Made by a program: the position numbers and the translations under genes | In this document: one piece after another, positions 24,648 through 33,620 of the stretch | How the letters are laid out: the number at the start of each line of letters is the position of its first letter | Position numbering within the stretch: the first letter of the stretch is position 1 | Notes under the pieces: generated by a model | What the model saw: only the letters and a program-made list of their open reading frames with translations | Told to the model about the DNA's origin: nothing | Database searches by the model: none | Assembly (NCBI GenBank): GCA_035998445.1 | Contig: DASYHQ010000026.1 | Span: 1 to 64,000 of the forward strand | Origin: Tepidisphaeraceae bacterium | GTDB taxonomy: Bacteria; Planctomycetota; Phycisphaerae; Tepidisphaerales; Tepidisphaeraceae | Reading direction: 5' to 3' | DNA length: 64,000 nt

Positions 24648-25190
24648 TTACAGCTTCTCGATCTGCCAGTATTCCAGTTCCAGCGGGGTCGGGCGGCCGA
24701 AGATGGTCGTGATGATGCGGACCTTGCCTTGGTCGCCGAGGATCTCGTCGACCTCGCCTTCGAAGTTTTCGAACGGGCCGTTGGTGACCTTGACCTTGTC
24801 GCCCTTCTTGTACTCGGTCTTGAGGTTCGGCGCATCATCGGGGCGCTCGGCTTCCTCAAGCATCTTGGCCTGATCCTTGGGGCTCATCGGGGTCGGCTTG
24901 CCGTTGCTGCCGATGAAGTCACCGACGCCGTCGGTTTCCTTGATGAGGAACCAGACGTTTTCGGGGATGGTGCCGGTCTTGTCGAGTTCCAGTTCGATGA
25001 AGACGTAGCCGGGATAGAGCTTGCGATCGCTCTCCTTCCGCACCCCGCCCTTCATGCTGCGGACGCGTTCGGTGGGAACCAGGATTCGGCCGACGGTCGC
25101 CTCGGCGCCTTCGATCTTCACCTTGCGGGCCAGCTTTTCGCGGACCGCGTCTTCCTTGTTGCTCGCGACGCGCAGGACGAAGAATTGCAT
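24648..25190 (-). CDS. nusG: transcription termination/antitermination protein NusG
   Basis: The 180-residue NusG binds RNA polymerase and couples it with Rho or the ribosome. The NGN domain begins MQFFVLRVASNKEDAVREKL and contains KLYPGYVFIELELD. The KOW domain holds KKGDKVKVTNGPFENFEGEV and a C-terminal FGRPTPLELEYWQIEKL. It starts 14 bases after the secE stop, the universal secE-nusG order. Confidence 0.97.
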   Translation of the reverse strand: MQFFVLRVASNKEDAVREKLARKVKIEGAEATVGRILVPTERVRSMKGGVRKESDRKLYPGYVFIELELDKTGTIPENVWFLIKETDGVGDFIGSNGKPTPMSPKDQAKMLEEAERPDDAPNLKTEYKKGDKVKVTNGPFENFEGEVDEILGDQGKVRIITTIFGRPTPLELEYWQIEKL

Positions 25191-25204
25191 GAGGGGACTC
25201 AGCC

Positions 25205-25699
25205 TTACTTGTTAATGAAGAACGGCGGGATGCGAAGCACGTCGATCAGGTAGAAGAACGTCTGGAACACCAGATCGATCACCCACAACAGTGCCGCGAT
25301 CAGGAACATGAACCCGACGACGACCTTGGTCGAACCGATCAGCTGGCTACGGCTGGTCCAGTTGACCTTCTTCATCTCGCTGTCGGTCGCGATGAGGAAC
25401 TCGGCGTTGGTCGGCTTGTTCATCAGCCAGTAGACGCCCAGCCCGTAGACCGCTGCGAACACCAGCGCGATGATCGTGATGTGGTCACGGTCGCTGACGC
25501 CCAGGCTCGGCAGGTACGCGTACAGGTTGTAGATCGTGAGCGCGCCGATCAGCGCCGCAGCGCCGGCGGTGCCCATGCGGGTCCAGTAGCCCTGGCCCTT
25601 TTTATAGATCGAGAAGAACCCGCCCTGCGAGCCCGCACGGCTGCCCTTGGGCGATTCATCGCCGGGCCCCTCATCGCGAACGACTACATCTGTGGCCAT
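25205..25699 (-). CDS. secE: preprotein translocase subunit SecE
   Basis: From ATG 25699 (MATDVVVRDEG) the product is 164 residues, longer than the three-helix or minimal SecE types. A hydrophilic N-terminus is followed by a helix near residues 44-62, a second near 74-92, then the conserved cytoplasmic amphipathic stretch SEMKKVNWTSRSQLIGSTKV and a final membrane helix (VVGFMFLIAALLWVIDLVFQ). SecE clamps SecY. The identification rests on the K-V-x-W-x-S-R motif and on the position next to nusG. Confidence 0.95.
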   Translation of the reverse strand: MATDVVVRDEGPGDESPKGSRAGSQGGFFSIYKKGQGYWTRMGTAGAAALIGALTIYNLYAYLPSLGVSDRDHITIIALVFAAVYGLGVYWLMNKPTNAEFLIATDSEMKKVNWTSRSQLIGSTKVVVGFMFLIAALLWVIDLVFQTFFYLIDVLRIPPFFINK

Positions 25700-25774
25700 C
25701 GGTCGATCGCCCTTCTCATCCTTCAAACTCGGCATGGGTCTCCGAACGGTCGCGTCAACCGACCCCTACTTCAA

Positions 25775-25847
25775 CACGCCGGACAGGAATCGAACCTGTA
25801 ACCTGCCGCTTTGGAGACGGCCGCTCTGCCAATTGAGCTACCGGCGT
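25775..25847 (-). tRNA. tRNA-Trp (anticodon CCA)
   Basis: The 73-base cloverleaf has acceptor arm ACGCCGG/CCGGCGT, D-loop GTAGCTCAATTGGCAGAG, anticodon loop CTCCAAA with CCA, and T-arm ACAGGTTCGATTCCTGT. The 3-prime CCA is not encoded. It sits between rpmG and secE, a position seen in many bacteria. Confidence 0.97.
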
Positions 25848-25858
25848 AGGAGGAATTT

Positions 25859-25929
25859 ACGATTTGCGATTGCCGATTTGAGATCGAAAGCAGGATCCGA
25901 GCGCCCGCTCTTCCAATCGCAAATCGGCA
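25859..25929. repeat. short intergenic inverted repeat between rpmG and tRNA-Trp
   Basis: CGATTTGCGATTGCCGATTT near 25860 pairs with CAATCGCAAATCGG ending at 25929. A related single arm (TCAATCGGCAATCGCAAATC) lies just before the PfkB kinase gene near 53336. Confidence 0.6.
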
Positions 25930-25941
25930 ACCGGAAATGCC

Positions 25942-26106
25942 TTACTTCCGCTTGACCTTGTGCAGCGTGTGGCGGCGCAGGCGCTTGCAGAACTTCATCA
26001 GTTCGACCTTTTGCACGCCACCGGCGACCTTGATCTCGGTGCGGTAATTCAGGTCACCGGTCTCGGTGCACTGAAGCCAAACGTACTCGCGATTATCTTT
26101 TGCCAT
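25942..26106 (-). CDS. rpmG: 50S ribosomal protein L33
   Basis: The 54-residue reading frame starts MAKDNREYVWLQCTETGDLN and ends KFCKRLRRHTLHKVKRK. It lies in the canonical tuf-rpmG-trnW-secE order. Zinc-type L33 has two CxxC pairs; here each pair keeps only its first cysteine (CTET and CKRL), so this is a zinc-independent form or one losing the site. It is below the usual 60-codon cut for ORF lists. Confidence 0.95.
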   Translation of the reverse strand: MAKDNREYVWLQCTETGDLNYRTEIKVAGGVQKVELMKFCKRLRRHTLHKVKRK

Positions 26107-26138
26107 GACTACGACTCCTCAGGAAAGTGCAGAATTCA

Positions 26139-26181
26139 GAGTGCAGGATGCGAAGTGAAAATCACTTCGCACCCTGCACTC
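26139..26181. repeat. perfect-type hairpin between tuf and rpmG
   Basis: GAGTGCAGGATGCGAAGTGA (26139-26158) pairs with TCACTTCGCACCCTGCACTC (26162-26181), with one or two mismatches and a three-base loop. It has no T run, so it is probably not a terminator. It may be an RNA-processing or stabilising hairpin or another mobile palindrome. Confidence 0.7.
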
Positions 26182-26204
26182 GTCATTCAGCACTTGCAAA
26201 TAAC

Positions 26205-27401
26205 TTAGGCCAGGATCTTGGTGACGACGCCCGAGCCGACCGTCTTGCCACCTTCACGGATGGCGAAGCGGAGCTTCTCTTCCATCGCGATCGGGGCCTT
26301 CAGCTCGACCTCGATGCCGACGTTGTCGCCCGGCATCACCATCTCGGCGCCACCCAGCAGCTTGGCCACACCCGTCACGTCGGTCGTGCGGAAGTAGAAC
26401 TGGGGCTGGTAGCCGGTGAAGAACGGCGTGTGACGGCCGCCTTCTTCCTTGGTCAGGATGTAGACCTCGGCGGTGAACTTCGTGTGCGGGGTGATGCTCT
26501 TGGGAGCACACAGCACCTGGCCGCGCTCGAGGTCTTCCTTTTCAACGCCACGCAACAGCACGCCGACGTTCTCACCGGCCTGACCGTTGTCGAGCGTCTT
26601 GTTGAACGCCTCGATACCGGTGACGACCGACGGACGGTTCGGCTTGAGGCCGACGATCTCGATCGCGTCGCCGACCTTGATCACGCCGCGCTCGATACGG
26701 CCGGTGCCGACCGTGCCGCGACCCTTGATCGAGAAGACGTCTTCGATCGGCATCAGGAACGGCTTGTCGACCTCGCGCTGCGGGATCGGCACGAAGCTGT
26801 CCAGGGCGGCCACGAGTTCGTCGATCGGCTTGTTGGCCGCGTCGTCGGCCGGGGCGTCCAACGCGGGCTTGGACGAGCCACGGATGATCGGCGTGTCATC
26901 GCCGGGGAAGCCGTACTTCGTCAGCAGCTCGCGGACTTCCATCTCGACCAGCTCGAGCAGTTCCGCGTCGTCGACCAAGTCGATCTTGTTGAGGAAGACC
27001 ACGATCTTCGGCACGCCGACCTGACGGGCGAGCAGGATGTGCTCGCGGGTCTGGGGCATCGGGCCGTCGGCGGCGGACACGACCAGGATCGCGCCGTCCA
27101 TCTGGGCGGCGCCGGTGATCATGTTCTTGATGTAGTCGGCGTGGCCGGGGCAGTCGACGTGAGCGTAGTGGCGCTCGGGCGACTCGTACTCCACGTGGGC
27201 GGCGGCGATCGTCACCGTCTTGGTGGCGTCGCGTTCGGTACCGCCCTTGGCGATGTCCTTATAGTTCTTGGCCGCGGTGCCGAACTTCGCCTGCGAGCGC
27301 GCCGACAGGGCGGCGGTCAGGGTGGTCTTGCCGTGGTCGATGTGACCGATGGTGCCGACGTTCACGTGCGGCTTCTTACGTTCAAAATTGGCCTTGGCCA
27401 T
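26205..27401 (-). CDS. tuf: elongation factor Tu
   Basis: The 398-residue GTPase delivers aminoacyl-tRNA to the ribosome. G1 [11 protein letters not shown]3 [13 protein letters not shown]4 NKID and domain 2-3 blocks ([21 protein letters not shown]) are all present. The switch I / G2 region is unusual: the standard RGITIN stretch is replaced by KTVTIA in [18 protein letters not shown], keeping only the G2 threonine. I believe related planctomycete EF-Tu share this, but this could not be checked here. A strong GGAGGATCC ribosome site precedes the ATG. Transcribed from a strong promoter behind tRNA-Thr. Confidence 0.98.
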   Translation of the reverse strand: MAKANFERKKPHVNVGTIGHIDHGKTTLTAALSARSQAKFGTAAKNYKDIAKGGTERDATKTVTIAAAHVEYESPERHYAHVDCPGHADYIKNMITGAAQMDGAILVVSAADGPMPQTREHILLARQVGVPKIVVFLNKIDLVDDAELLELVEMEVRELLTKYGFPGDDTPIIRGSSKPALDAPADDAANKPIDELVAALDSFVPIPQREVDKPFLMPIEDVFSIKGRGTVGTGRIERGVIKVGDAIEIVGLKPNRPSVVTGIEAFNKTLDNGQAGENVGVLLRGVEKEDLERGQVLCAPKSITPHTKFTAEVYILTKEEGGRHTPFFTGYQPQFYFRTTDVTGVAKLLGGAEMVMPGDNVGIEVELKAPIAMEEKLRFAIREGGKTVGSGVVTKILA

Positions 27402-27423
27402 GGTGGATCCTCCGGATCGTTTG

Positions 27424-27518
27424 AATGCCGATTACCTGAATGCCGATTGCCGAATGAAGGACAGCCTTCACTTAACCGATAAGCCGATTCGGCATTCGAA
27501 ATTCGGCACTCGGCATTA
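27424..27518. repeat. short inverted repeat between tRNA-Thr and tuf
   Basis: Two copies of GAATGCCGATT at 27424-27450 face the inverted text CCGATTCGGCATTCGAAATT and TCGGCACTCGGCATT before the tRNA. It forms an imperfect palindrome of about 95 bases in the tuf leader. Confidence 0.55.
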
Positions 27519-27525
27519 TTTGTCA

Positions 27526-27597
27526 AGCTGGTACTGGGGGTTGAACCCAGGACCTCCACATTACCAATGTGGCGCTCTACCACTGAGCTATACCAGC
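27526..27597 (-). tRNA. tRNA-Thr (anticodon GGT)
   Basis: The 72-base cloverleaf has acceptor arm GCTGGTA/TACCAGC, D-loop TAGCTCAGTGGTAGAG, anticodon arm CCACATTGGTAATGTGG with GGT, and T-arm CTGGGTTCAACCCCCAG. CCA is not encoded. It is the first gene of the tuf-secE-nusG-rplK transcription unit. Confidence 0.97.
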
Positions 27598-27780
27598 ACG
27601 TGTCTCTCGCACGCGCCTTCCGCGCCCGCCGCTTACTGCGACCAATGTCGGGGTGACCCACCGACGAGGCCCCGGTTCGCTTCACGGTCGAGACCATTCG
27701 GTTCAGCACCAAATCGTTCCAACCGTACCGGCAATGCCGGACGAGCCCGCCGGGCGCACCGGGAGCGTAGAAGGGCGGAC

Positions 27781-27808
27781 AGTATAAGCGCGTGCCGAAC
27801 GATGTCAA
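27781..27808 (-). promoter_or_regulatory. strong predicted promoter of the tRNA-Thr / tuf / rpmG / trnW / secE / nusG / rplK unit
   Basis: On the minus strand a perfect TTGACA (27808-27803) stands 16 bases from TATACT (27786-27781). The predicted start lies about 180 bases before tRNA-Thr. The rest of the gap 27598-28027 shows no gene and a GC-rich leader. Confidence 0.75.
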
Positions 27809-28027
27809 TTCGGGTGTTTCGCTCAACGTCGGCTCATCACCTGGCCCATCCATAGTAGGTCGCCTCAGTGCCCCGTGTCGCTTGGCCACCGCTTGCGGTC
27901 TCGCAGGACGGGGCGACCTCCCCTCGGCGACTTCGATCAGTGGTTCCGCGAAACCGCAAGCGGATCTGGCAACGTTCTCAAACTCTACATTTGCATATTC
28001 GCTTAAAGCCGTTACACCTTCTGGCCT

Positions 28028-29005
28028 ATGCCCAAACCTTTGACCATCTGGTGCAACCAAAACTTCTCGCCCACCCTCGCTGCGACGCTGGAGCGGTCGA
28101 TTGGCAGCCATCAGCTCGTCTGGGCATCCGACATGAAGGCCTCCAACCTCGTGGCGGCCGGGCACGACCCGGCGTTGGCGACCGCGCACATCGCGTTCGG
28201 TCAGCCGAACCCGGAGCAGGTGATCGAGTCGCCCAACATCCGTTGGGTTCACCTTACCAGCGCCGGCTACACCCGCTACGACCGTGACGACCTGCGCACG
28301 GCGTTCAAGGCGCGCGATGCCGCGATGACGAACAGTTCAGAAGTGTTCGCTGAGCCGTGCGCGCAGCACGTGCTGGCGTTCATGCTCGCGCAAGCCCGTG
28401 CCCTGCCGGCCTCGTGGGCCGACCAGTGCGGTTCGCGCGCCTGGCCGACCCCGAAGCTGCGGCCAATGTCGCGATTGCTGAACGGGCAGCGCGTGCTCAT
28501 CCTGGGATACGGCTCCATCGGCCAGAAGCTGGTCGACTACCTGCGGCCACTGGAAATGGACATTATCGCCGTCCGCCGGACGGTGAAGGGGAACGAGGGC
28601 GTGCCGACCGTCACGGTCGACCAGACCGACGCCCTGCTCGCCGACGCCGACCATGTCGTGAACATCCTGCCCGCCAGCACGCAGACGACCGGGTTCATCG
28701 ATTCGGTGCGCCTGTCGAACATGAAGCCGTCCGCCGTGCTGTACAACATTGGGCGCGGTGACACGGTGGACCAATCGGCGCTGATCGACGCGCTGCAGAA
28801 CGAGCGCATCGCCGCGGCTTACCTCGATGTGACCTCGCCCGAGCCGTTGCCGGCAGATCATCCGCTGTGGAGCGCCCCCAACTGCTACATCACCCCGCAC
28901 ACGGCCGGCGGGCATCACGATGAAATGGAACGCCTGTTGGCCCATTTCCTCGGGAACCTGGAGCGGTTCGTGGCGAGCAGTGCGCTGCGCGATCGGATTA
29001 TCTGA
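28028..29005 (+). CDS. D-isomer-specific 2-hydroxyacid dehydrogenase family protein
   Basis: The 325-residue NAD-dependent enzyme has the nucleotide-binding Rossmann motif LILGYGSIGQKLVDYLRPLE (about residues 157-176), the catalytic-region block NIGRGDTVDQSALIDALQ, DVTSPEPLPADHPLW, and the catalytic histidine in YITPHTAGGH. The lid domain begins LTIWCNQNF and is diverged from D-lactate or phosphoglycerate dehydrogenases, so the substrate is unknown. It is a lone plus-strand gene next to the tuf promoter region. Confidence 0.88.
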   Translation: MPKPLTIWCNQNFSPTLAATLERSIGSHQLVWASDMKASNLVAAGHDPALATAHIAFGQPNPEQVIESPNIRWVHLTSAGYTRYDRDDLRTAFKARDAAMTNSSEVFAEPCAQHVLAFMLAQARALPASWADQCGSRAWPTPKLRPMSRLLNGQRVLILGYGSIGQKLVDYLRPLEMDIIAVRRTVKGNEGVPTVTVDQTDALLADADHVVNILPASTQTTGFIDSVRLSNMKPSAVLYNIGRGDTVDQSALIDALQNERIAAAYLDVTSPEPLPADHPLWSAPNCYITPHTAGGHHDEMERLLAHFLGNLERFVASSALRDRII

Positions 29006-29040
29006 ACTGGTATTGCCATCGGCGAGCCACACGCCGCAGA

Positions 29041-29144
29041 TGTCATCCCGAGCGGAGCCTAAGGCGACGGGAGGGATCTCGATTGTCGGTAGTCGCTAGA
29101 AGGTCGAGATCCCTCAGGTCTCCAAGGCTCCCATCGGGATGACA
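29041..29144. repeat. intergenic palindrome, family B copy 3
   Basis: Left arm TGTCATCCCGAGCGGAGCCT at 29041 and right arm ending GGCTCCCATCGGGATGACA at 29144. It lies between convergent genes (hydroxyacid dehydrogenase and lptD). Confidence 0.9.
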
Positions 29145-29237
29145 GTCTCAGGCCTCTCAGGTACGCAGCGGTTACCGGAGCGGCTTCTGGCTGACTGTCA
29201 TCGGTTGTTGCTTCCCCTTCCCTCTTCCGACGTCCCA

Positions 29238-32180
29238 TCACTGTTGCTGTTGCGGCACCCAGTTCTGCACCGTGGCGCTGCTGATCGGCACGCCTTCGGG
29301 CACGAAGTTGAAGCCGATGCGATTCTCTTCATTTCGGCGGTCGACCGAGCCGTAGACCTGTAGCCAGAACTTGTCGAAACGGCGCGTCACGGTGCCTGCC
29401 GTCCGCACGTTCGCACCGTCGCCGAAGTCGTACTGCTGGCTGAGGCTGAGCAGGTATTTCGGCGTCACCTGATAGTCCATCGCTAACGTCATGATGTTCG
29501 AGCTGAACGGTTCGATGTAGCGCAGGCCGGCGTAATATCGCACGCGGTCCTCGTGCGACACGTTCAACCCGATGGCGGCGTTGGAGAGCACGCTTTCATC
29601 GAGGTTGTACGTGAGGTCGCCAAGCACCACGGTGCTGTCGCTCAACCGCCACGTGCCGTCGACCATCAGCGTGTTGCGCGGGATCGAAGCTTCCGGCATC
29701 GAATAGTAAAACACCCCGCGGAAGTCGTCCGGCGGCGTTTGGTCGACCGGCAGGCCGTCGAAGCCACTTGCCTGCGGTGGGCGATTGCGGAAGAACGAGG
29801 CCTCGGCGTTCAGCGTGAACACGTCGCTGCTGCGCCACCGGCCGGGGCCACCACGCTTGGTCTGCCAGCGCTGGCGCAGTGCAATCTGCATCGCGCTCAG
29901 ATCGGTGATGTCGTCGATCGGCTCGTCGAAGATGTAAACATCGTTGCGGTCGACGTTCTGCGCGCCGGCGAACAGATGCAGTTCCGGCTGCACCACATGC
30001 CGCAGGCGGTGGATGTCCAGCAGTTGGCTGTACGCGTTGTCATCCACGCGCCAGAACGAGGTCGTGAACCGCGCGCCCACCCCGCCCAGCACGCGCTGCG
30101 TGACCGTGCCGTCCACGCCTTCCGAGTACGGCGTGTACCGCCCCACCACGTACGGAATCGCCTTCACCGGCCCGACGCTGAACGGAAATTGCACTTCCTG
30201 CCGGAAGTCGCCGCGGTAGATCGTGTCGTCGGCGATGCCCGTCGTGCCGACGGAGGGAATGCCCGGCGTCGACTGCGGTGGGTTGAACCCCTGCTCGATC
30301 AGCGACGCCTCGCTGACGTTGTGGTTCAGGCCCGACACGAAGTTGTCGCTGTAGAACGTCGCGTGCGGCCCCAGGCCGTCACCGATGCGGTGATAGCCGA
30401 TCTCCGGCAGCCGCTCGACCTCGAACTGCTCCTGCTGCCATTCGGCGCTGGTGACGTAGTCGTTCGGCTGCGCGCTGAGCAGGAACGTGTAGGCGGTGTT
30501 GTCGACCGATCGCTTCAGGTAAAGCGCCGACTCGCGCGTCACGCCCTCGTCGAACTCCTCGTCGTACGGCTCCCATTCCTCCAGGAACGTGGGGTCGGAG
30601 ACGTACCAACTCTGCGTCTGCAACTGCCAGCCGTCGGGGAAGAAGTGCTGATGCCTGAAGCCCGCGACGCCGCGGATTTCCTTGTACCCGGGATCGACGG
30701 CGGTGCGGCCGCTGCCGAGGCGGTCGATGTCGTGCTCGTAGACGAAGTACGAGTCGACCTCGCCGAAGAAGTCGATCGGCTGCCGCGTGTTTTCCGTGAC
30801 CACCCCACCGCGATACTCGGCGTTCAAGCCACCCGCCGGGCCGCGGTCACTGTAGTAGTCGACCCGGTAGCTGGCGTCGAGCGTGTCGGGCGATTCGAGC
30901 CCCAGCGTTTCAAACAGGCCCCAGGTTGTGCGCACGCCCAGGCCGTAGTTGTCGCGGCGTTCCAGCGCCAAATCACGCAGCGCCGCCCCGCGACCGGTGG
31001 CGGTGCCGGAGGTGTAGGGCAGCCAGAAGACGGGGATGCCGACGAACTTGAAGAACGCGTTGTTCGCCTTGAATCGCGGCGACGAGCCTTCGGGCGTATG
31101 GATGTAGATCCGACTGGCCTCCAGCGCAAACGACGGCCGGGCGAACTGGCTCGTCGTCAACTGCACGCCGCGCCCTTCGTACTCGCCTTCGGATAGCTGC
31201 TTGAGCGTACGCGCCCGCATGACGAACGGGATGCCGGACTTCATGTCCGTCGTGTGCAGCACCGCCTGCGTGAGCACCGCCGACTTATCGTCGATTCGGA
31301 AGTAGGCGCTGCGCCCGGTTAACCGCTGCTCACCAATGCGCTCCGTGGCGGCCGGCATGTAGATGATGCGGACGTCGCCCTCGAGGTAGATGGCCTCCAG
31401 CGATGCGCCGGGACCGGTCAGCCCTTCGCTCTTGGGATCCGACGTCTTGATGCCGGTGTAGACGACCGCATTCTCGGCGTAAAACTCGGCGTAGGAACCA
31501 TCTGGCCAGCGGTGGAAGATCGACGGGCCGGGCAGCAGGTACGCCACCTCCCCATCGTGCTCGATGCGCTGCAGGTCGCCCTTCAATGCGATGCGCACCT
31601 CCGTGCCGGGGGCCACGTCGGCCAGTGGGTCGGCCTGTGGCGGTGCGGCGGCGGGCGCCTGCGCAGTGCTGGGCTGGGTTGAGCCGGGGGGCGGGGCCAG
31701 TTCTTCGCGGGCCACCTGCTCGTCGTTCCGTAGTTCCACCGCGGCGCGGAACAGCGGCGAATCGCTCTCGTCGCGCGCGATGCGTCGGGATGCCTCGAAG
31801 CGCAGGTCGCCGCGGGCGACGGTGGTGGCGTACAGGTTCGCCGCGCTGCGCGTCGCGCCGGCGGCCTCAATCTCGGCGTTGCCGATCAGGGCGATGCCGA
31901 CCTGCTGCGCGTCGGGCGAGCCGGGGACGGGCTGAAGCCAGACGACGGCGTTGTCGGCGCGCAGCGTGGACTCGTCGGTGCGGATGACGACCGGGCCCGC
32001 GATCTGCATCACGCTGGCGCCGTCGCGGTCCTGCCAGGTGCTGACGGCGGCGCCGGCGACGTGGAAGCCCAGCGGGGACGTGGGCGCGGTGGTCGTGGTG
32101 GGCGCGGTCGCCTGTCCATTGGCCGTCGACGTCACGCAGACCGCGACTGAAGCTGCTGCGATCCACGCCCGCCAATGCAC
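29238..32180 (-). CDS. lptD: LptD-like outer-membrane protein
   Basis: The 980-residue exported protein has a signal peptide (ending TSTANGQ) and a low-complexity proline/threonine stretch. An OstA/LptA-type beta-jelly-roll region spans about residues 60-330 (VVIRTDESTLRADNAVVWLQ, ARGDLRFEAS, LTGRSAYFRIDDKSAVL). A long C-terminal beta-barrel region contains the family block FKFVGIPVFWLPYTSGTATG (about residues 375-395) and many alternating aromatic strands. LptD inserts lipopolysaccharide into the outer leaflet. The presence of this protein implies an LPS-like outer membrane. It is larger than the roughly 780 residues of enterobacteria because of linkers. Confidence 0.88.
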   Translation of the reverse strand: MHWRAWIAAASVAVCVTSTANGQATAPTTTTAPTSPLGFHVAGAAVSTWQDRDGASVMQIAGPVVIRTDESTLRADNAVVWLQPVPGSPDAQQVGIALIGNAEIEAAGATRSAANLYATTVARGDLRFEASRRIARDESDSPLFRAAVELRNDEQVAREELAPPPGSTQPSTAQAPAAAPPQADPLADVAPGTEVRIALKGDLQRIEHDGEVAYLLPGPSIFHRWPDGSYAEFYAENAVVYTGIKTSDPKSEGLTGPGASLEAIYLEGDVRIIYMPAATERIGEQRLTGRSAYFRIDDKSAVLTQAVLHTTDMKSGIPFVMRARTLKQLSEGEYEGRGVQLTTSQFARPSFALEASRIYIHTPEGSSPRFKANNAFFKFVGIPVFWLPYTSGTATGRGAALRDLALERRDNYGLGVRTTWGLFETLGLESPDTLDASYRVDYYSDRGPAGGLNAEYRGGVVTENTRQPIDFFGEVDSYFVYEHDIDRLGSGRTAVDPGYKEIRGVAGFRHQHFFPDGWQLQTQSWYVSDPTFLEEWEPYDEEFDEGVTRESALYLKRSVDNTAYTFLLSAQPNDYVTSAEWQQEQFEVERLPEIGYHRIGDGLGPHATFYSDNFVSGLNHNVSEASLIEQGFNPPQSTPGIPSVGTTGIADDTIYRGDFRQEVQFPFSVGPVKAIPYVVGRYTPYSEGVDGTVTQRVLGGVGARFTTSFWRVDDNAYSQLLDIHRLRHVVQPELHLFAGAQNVDRNDVYIFDEPIDDITDLSAMQIALRQRWQTKRGGPGRWRSSDVFTLNAEASFFRNRPPQASGFDGLPVDQTPPDDFRGVFYYSMPEASIPRNTLMVDGTWRLSDSTVVLGDLTYNLDESVLSNAAIGLNVSHEDRVRYYAGLRYIEPFSSNIMTLAMDYQVTPKYLLSLSQQYDFGDGANVRTAGTVTRRFDKFWLQVYGSVDRRNEENRIGFNFVPEGVPISSATVQNWVPQQQQ

Positions 32181-32375
32181 CCGAGGGACTCCTTCCCAAC
32201 GCTACGATGAACTATGCCCGTTTCGCGAGGGCGGCATGATAGGGGCCACCGCCGGGTGAATCAATTTAGTGCGTGTTTGCGAGCGCAGCCGCGTGGCGGG
32301 TAGATTGGCGTACGCGTCCGTGGTTCGAGGCCTGTCGTGACCACTCGCCGCGAACAGCGGACCACTGACAACACC

Positions 32376-32918
32376 ATGTTCGGTTTTGGCAAGAAGAAGC
32401 AGGACGAGGGGACGCCGCAAGGACCGGGGGTCAGCAAGCGGCTCTGCACCGACAAGTTTTCCGGCAAGTACCCGCACGTGGGCCTGTACGACTGTCGCGA
32501 GCGCAAGGTATGGGTCGCCAAGCCGCTCAACGGCCAGGCCATTCGCACCTCGCACGCCCGGCTGATCACCGGGGCCGAGAACGCGACCAGCACCGTGTGG
32601 AAAGACCGCTTCCTCTGCTTCTGGTTCTACACCCCCAACACCGGCGAGGGGTACGTGCACGGCTACCCGATCGACTGGGACGAGGCCCACCTGCTCGTCC
32701 GCATCGATCCCAACTGGGACTACGACCGCCAGCGCTTCATCGCGCCCGAAATGGAGGACCACATCGACGCCAACCTCGAACGCCAGTTCCGCCACGGCGA
32801 ACAGGTCTTGGCCTTCTACGCCGCCGCGAAGCTGTCGTATCCGTTAAGTTTGCACTACATCGGCCAGCGCGCGACGGAGTCGCAGTTTTACGTGAAGCGG
32901 CTGGAAGGCGCTGGTTAA
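32376..32918 (+). CDS. conserved-looking cytoplasmic protein of unknown function
   Basis: From ATG 32376 (MFGFGKKKQDEG) the 180-residue product has no signal or membrane segment. Its middle is rich in aromatic and acidic residues (YPIDWDEAHLLVRIDPNWDY, QFRHGEQVLAFYAAAKLSYP), suggesting a compact globular domain. A GTG start at 32337 adds 13 residues of low-information sequence. No family was recognised. It is a single gene between lptD (divergent) and a family C repeat. Confidence 0.6.
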   Translation: MFGFGKKKQDEGTPQGPGVSKRLCTDKFSGKYPHVGLYDCRERKVWVAKPLNGQAIRTSHARLITGAENATSTVWKDRFLCFWFYTPNTGEGYVHGYPIDWDEAHLLVRIDPNWDYDRQRFIAPEMEDHIDANLERQFRHGEQVLAFYAAAKLSYPLSLHYIGQRATESQFYVKRLEGAG

Positions 32919-32927
32919 GGCCCTGCA

Positions 32928-33081
32928 TGGCCATCAACATACTTGATGCATGGGTTCCGGTCCCCTCTCCCGCGTACTCGCGGGGGAGGGCCAGGGAGGG
33001 GGCTGCGCGTACGATCGGGGACATGTCAGCGCTCGCGCCCCCACCCTAACCTTCCCCCGGCGTACCGGGAGAGGGGACCGG
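32928..33081. repeat. intergenic palindrome, family C copy 1
   Basis: The palindrome runs from CCGGTCCCCTCTCCCGCGTA (32957) to CGGGAGAGGGGACCGG (33081). The 25 bases outside its left arm (CATCAACATACTTGATGCAT then GGGTT) reappear inverted outside the right arm of copy 2 at 36499-36525, so the repeat unit is longer than the hairpin. Confidence 0.85.
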
Positions 33082-33223
33082 AGGGACGCGCGGGCACGGA
33101 GTGCGTCAGGTCTGTTGTTGCCCTTCCATGGCTTATGTCAGCCAGATCCGCCCCCACTGACTGGAAACGGCGTTTTTACGCCTCGAACCCGACAACCGTT
33201 TTTCCCATGCCGGCTGCCGGCCG

Positions 33224-33475
33224 CTCGTGCGAATGTCCGATCATCTCGTGCGAACGGGGCAGCGGCTCGTGCGAACGTCACATTCGCACGTGCGAACGTC
33301 GCATTTGCACGAGCAAACGTCGCATTTGCACGTGCGAACGTCGCGTTCGCACGAGGAAATGGCGCGCTCGCACGAGGGAATGCGTCATCCGCACGAGCAA
33401 ACGTCCCGTTCGCACGTGTGCCCGCCGCATTTTCCCGCGCGAATGCGGCGCCTCCTCGGGCGTTGGCCGCACGCG
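33224..33475. repeat. 21-bp tandem array of hairpin-forming units
   Basis: About 12 imperfect units of exactly 21 bp begin CACGTGCGAACGTCGCGTTC or a close variant. The best unit, in 33331-33360, contains GTGCGAACG-TCG-CGTTCGCAC, a perfect 9-bp inverted repeat around three bases, so each unit can fold back. Both strands have an open frame coding a heptapeptide repeat (A-F-A-R-A-N-V on plus), an automatic consequence of a 21-bp unit without stops. It lies between the family C copy 1 and glgP; nothing else is seen in 33082-33620. Confidence 0.85.
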
Positions 33476-33620
33476 CACGGGCAAGTGATCGGGTCCGCAC
33501 GGCTGAAGAAGGTATGAATCCGCCATCACCGCCTCGCCATTCCACCCCACCCGCTCCGCGGTTACCCTGCTCGCAAACCGTTCAAGGACGAGCTGGCACC
33601 GCGCGCAGGGACATCAACAT

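Noticed and set aside
27362-28252. 296-codon minus-strand frame over tRNA-Thr and the tuf promoter
   Set aside because: It covers a tRNA and a strong promoter and starts inside the dehydrogenase gene; no domain.
33224-33475. CRISPR array
   Set aside because: Units are contiguous 21-mers without unique spacers, and no cas genes are in the window.
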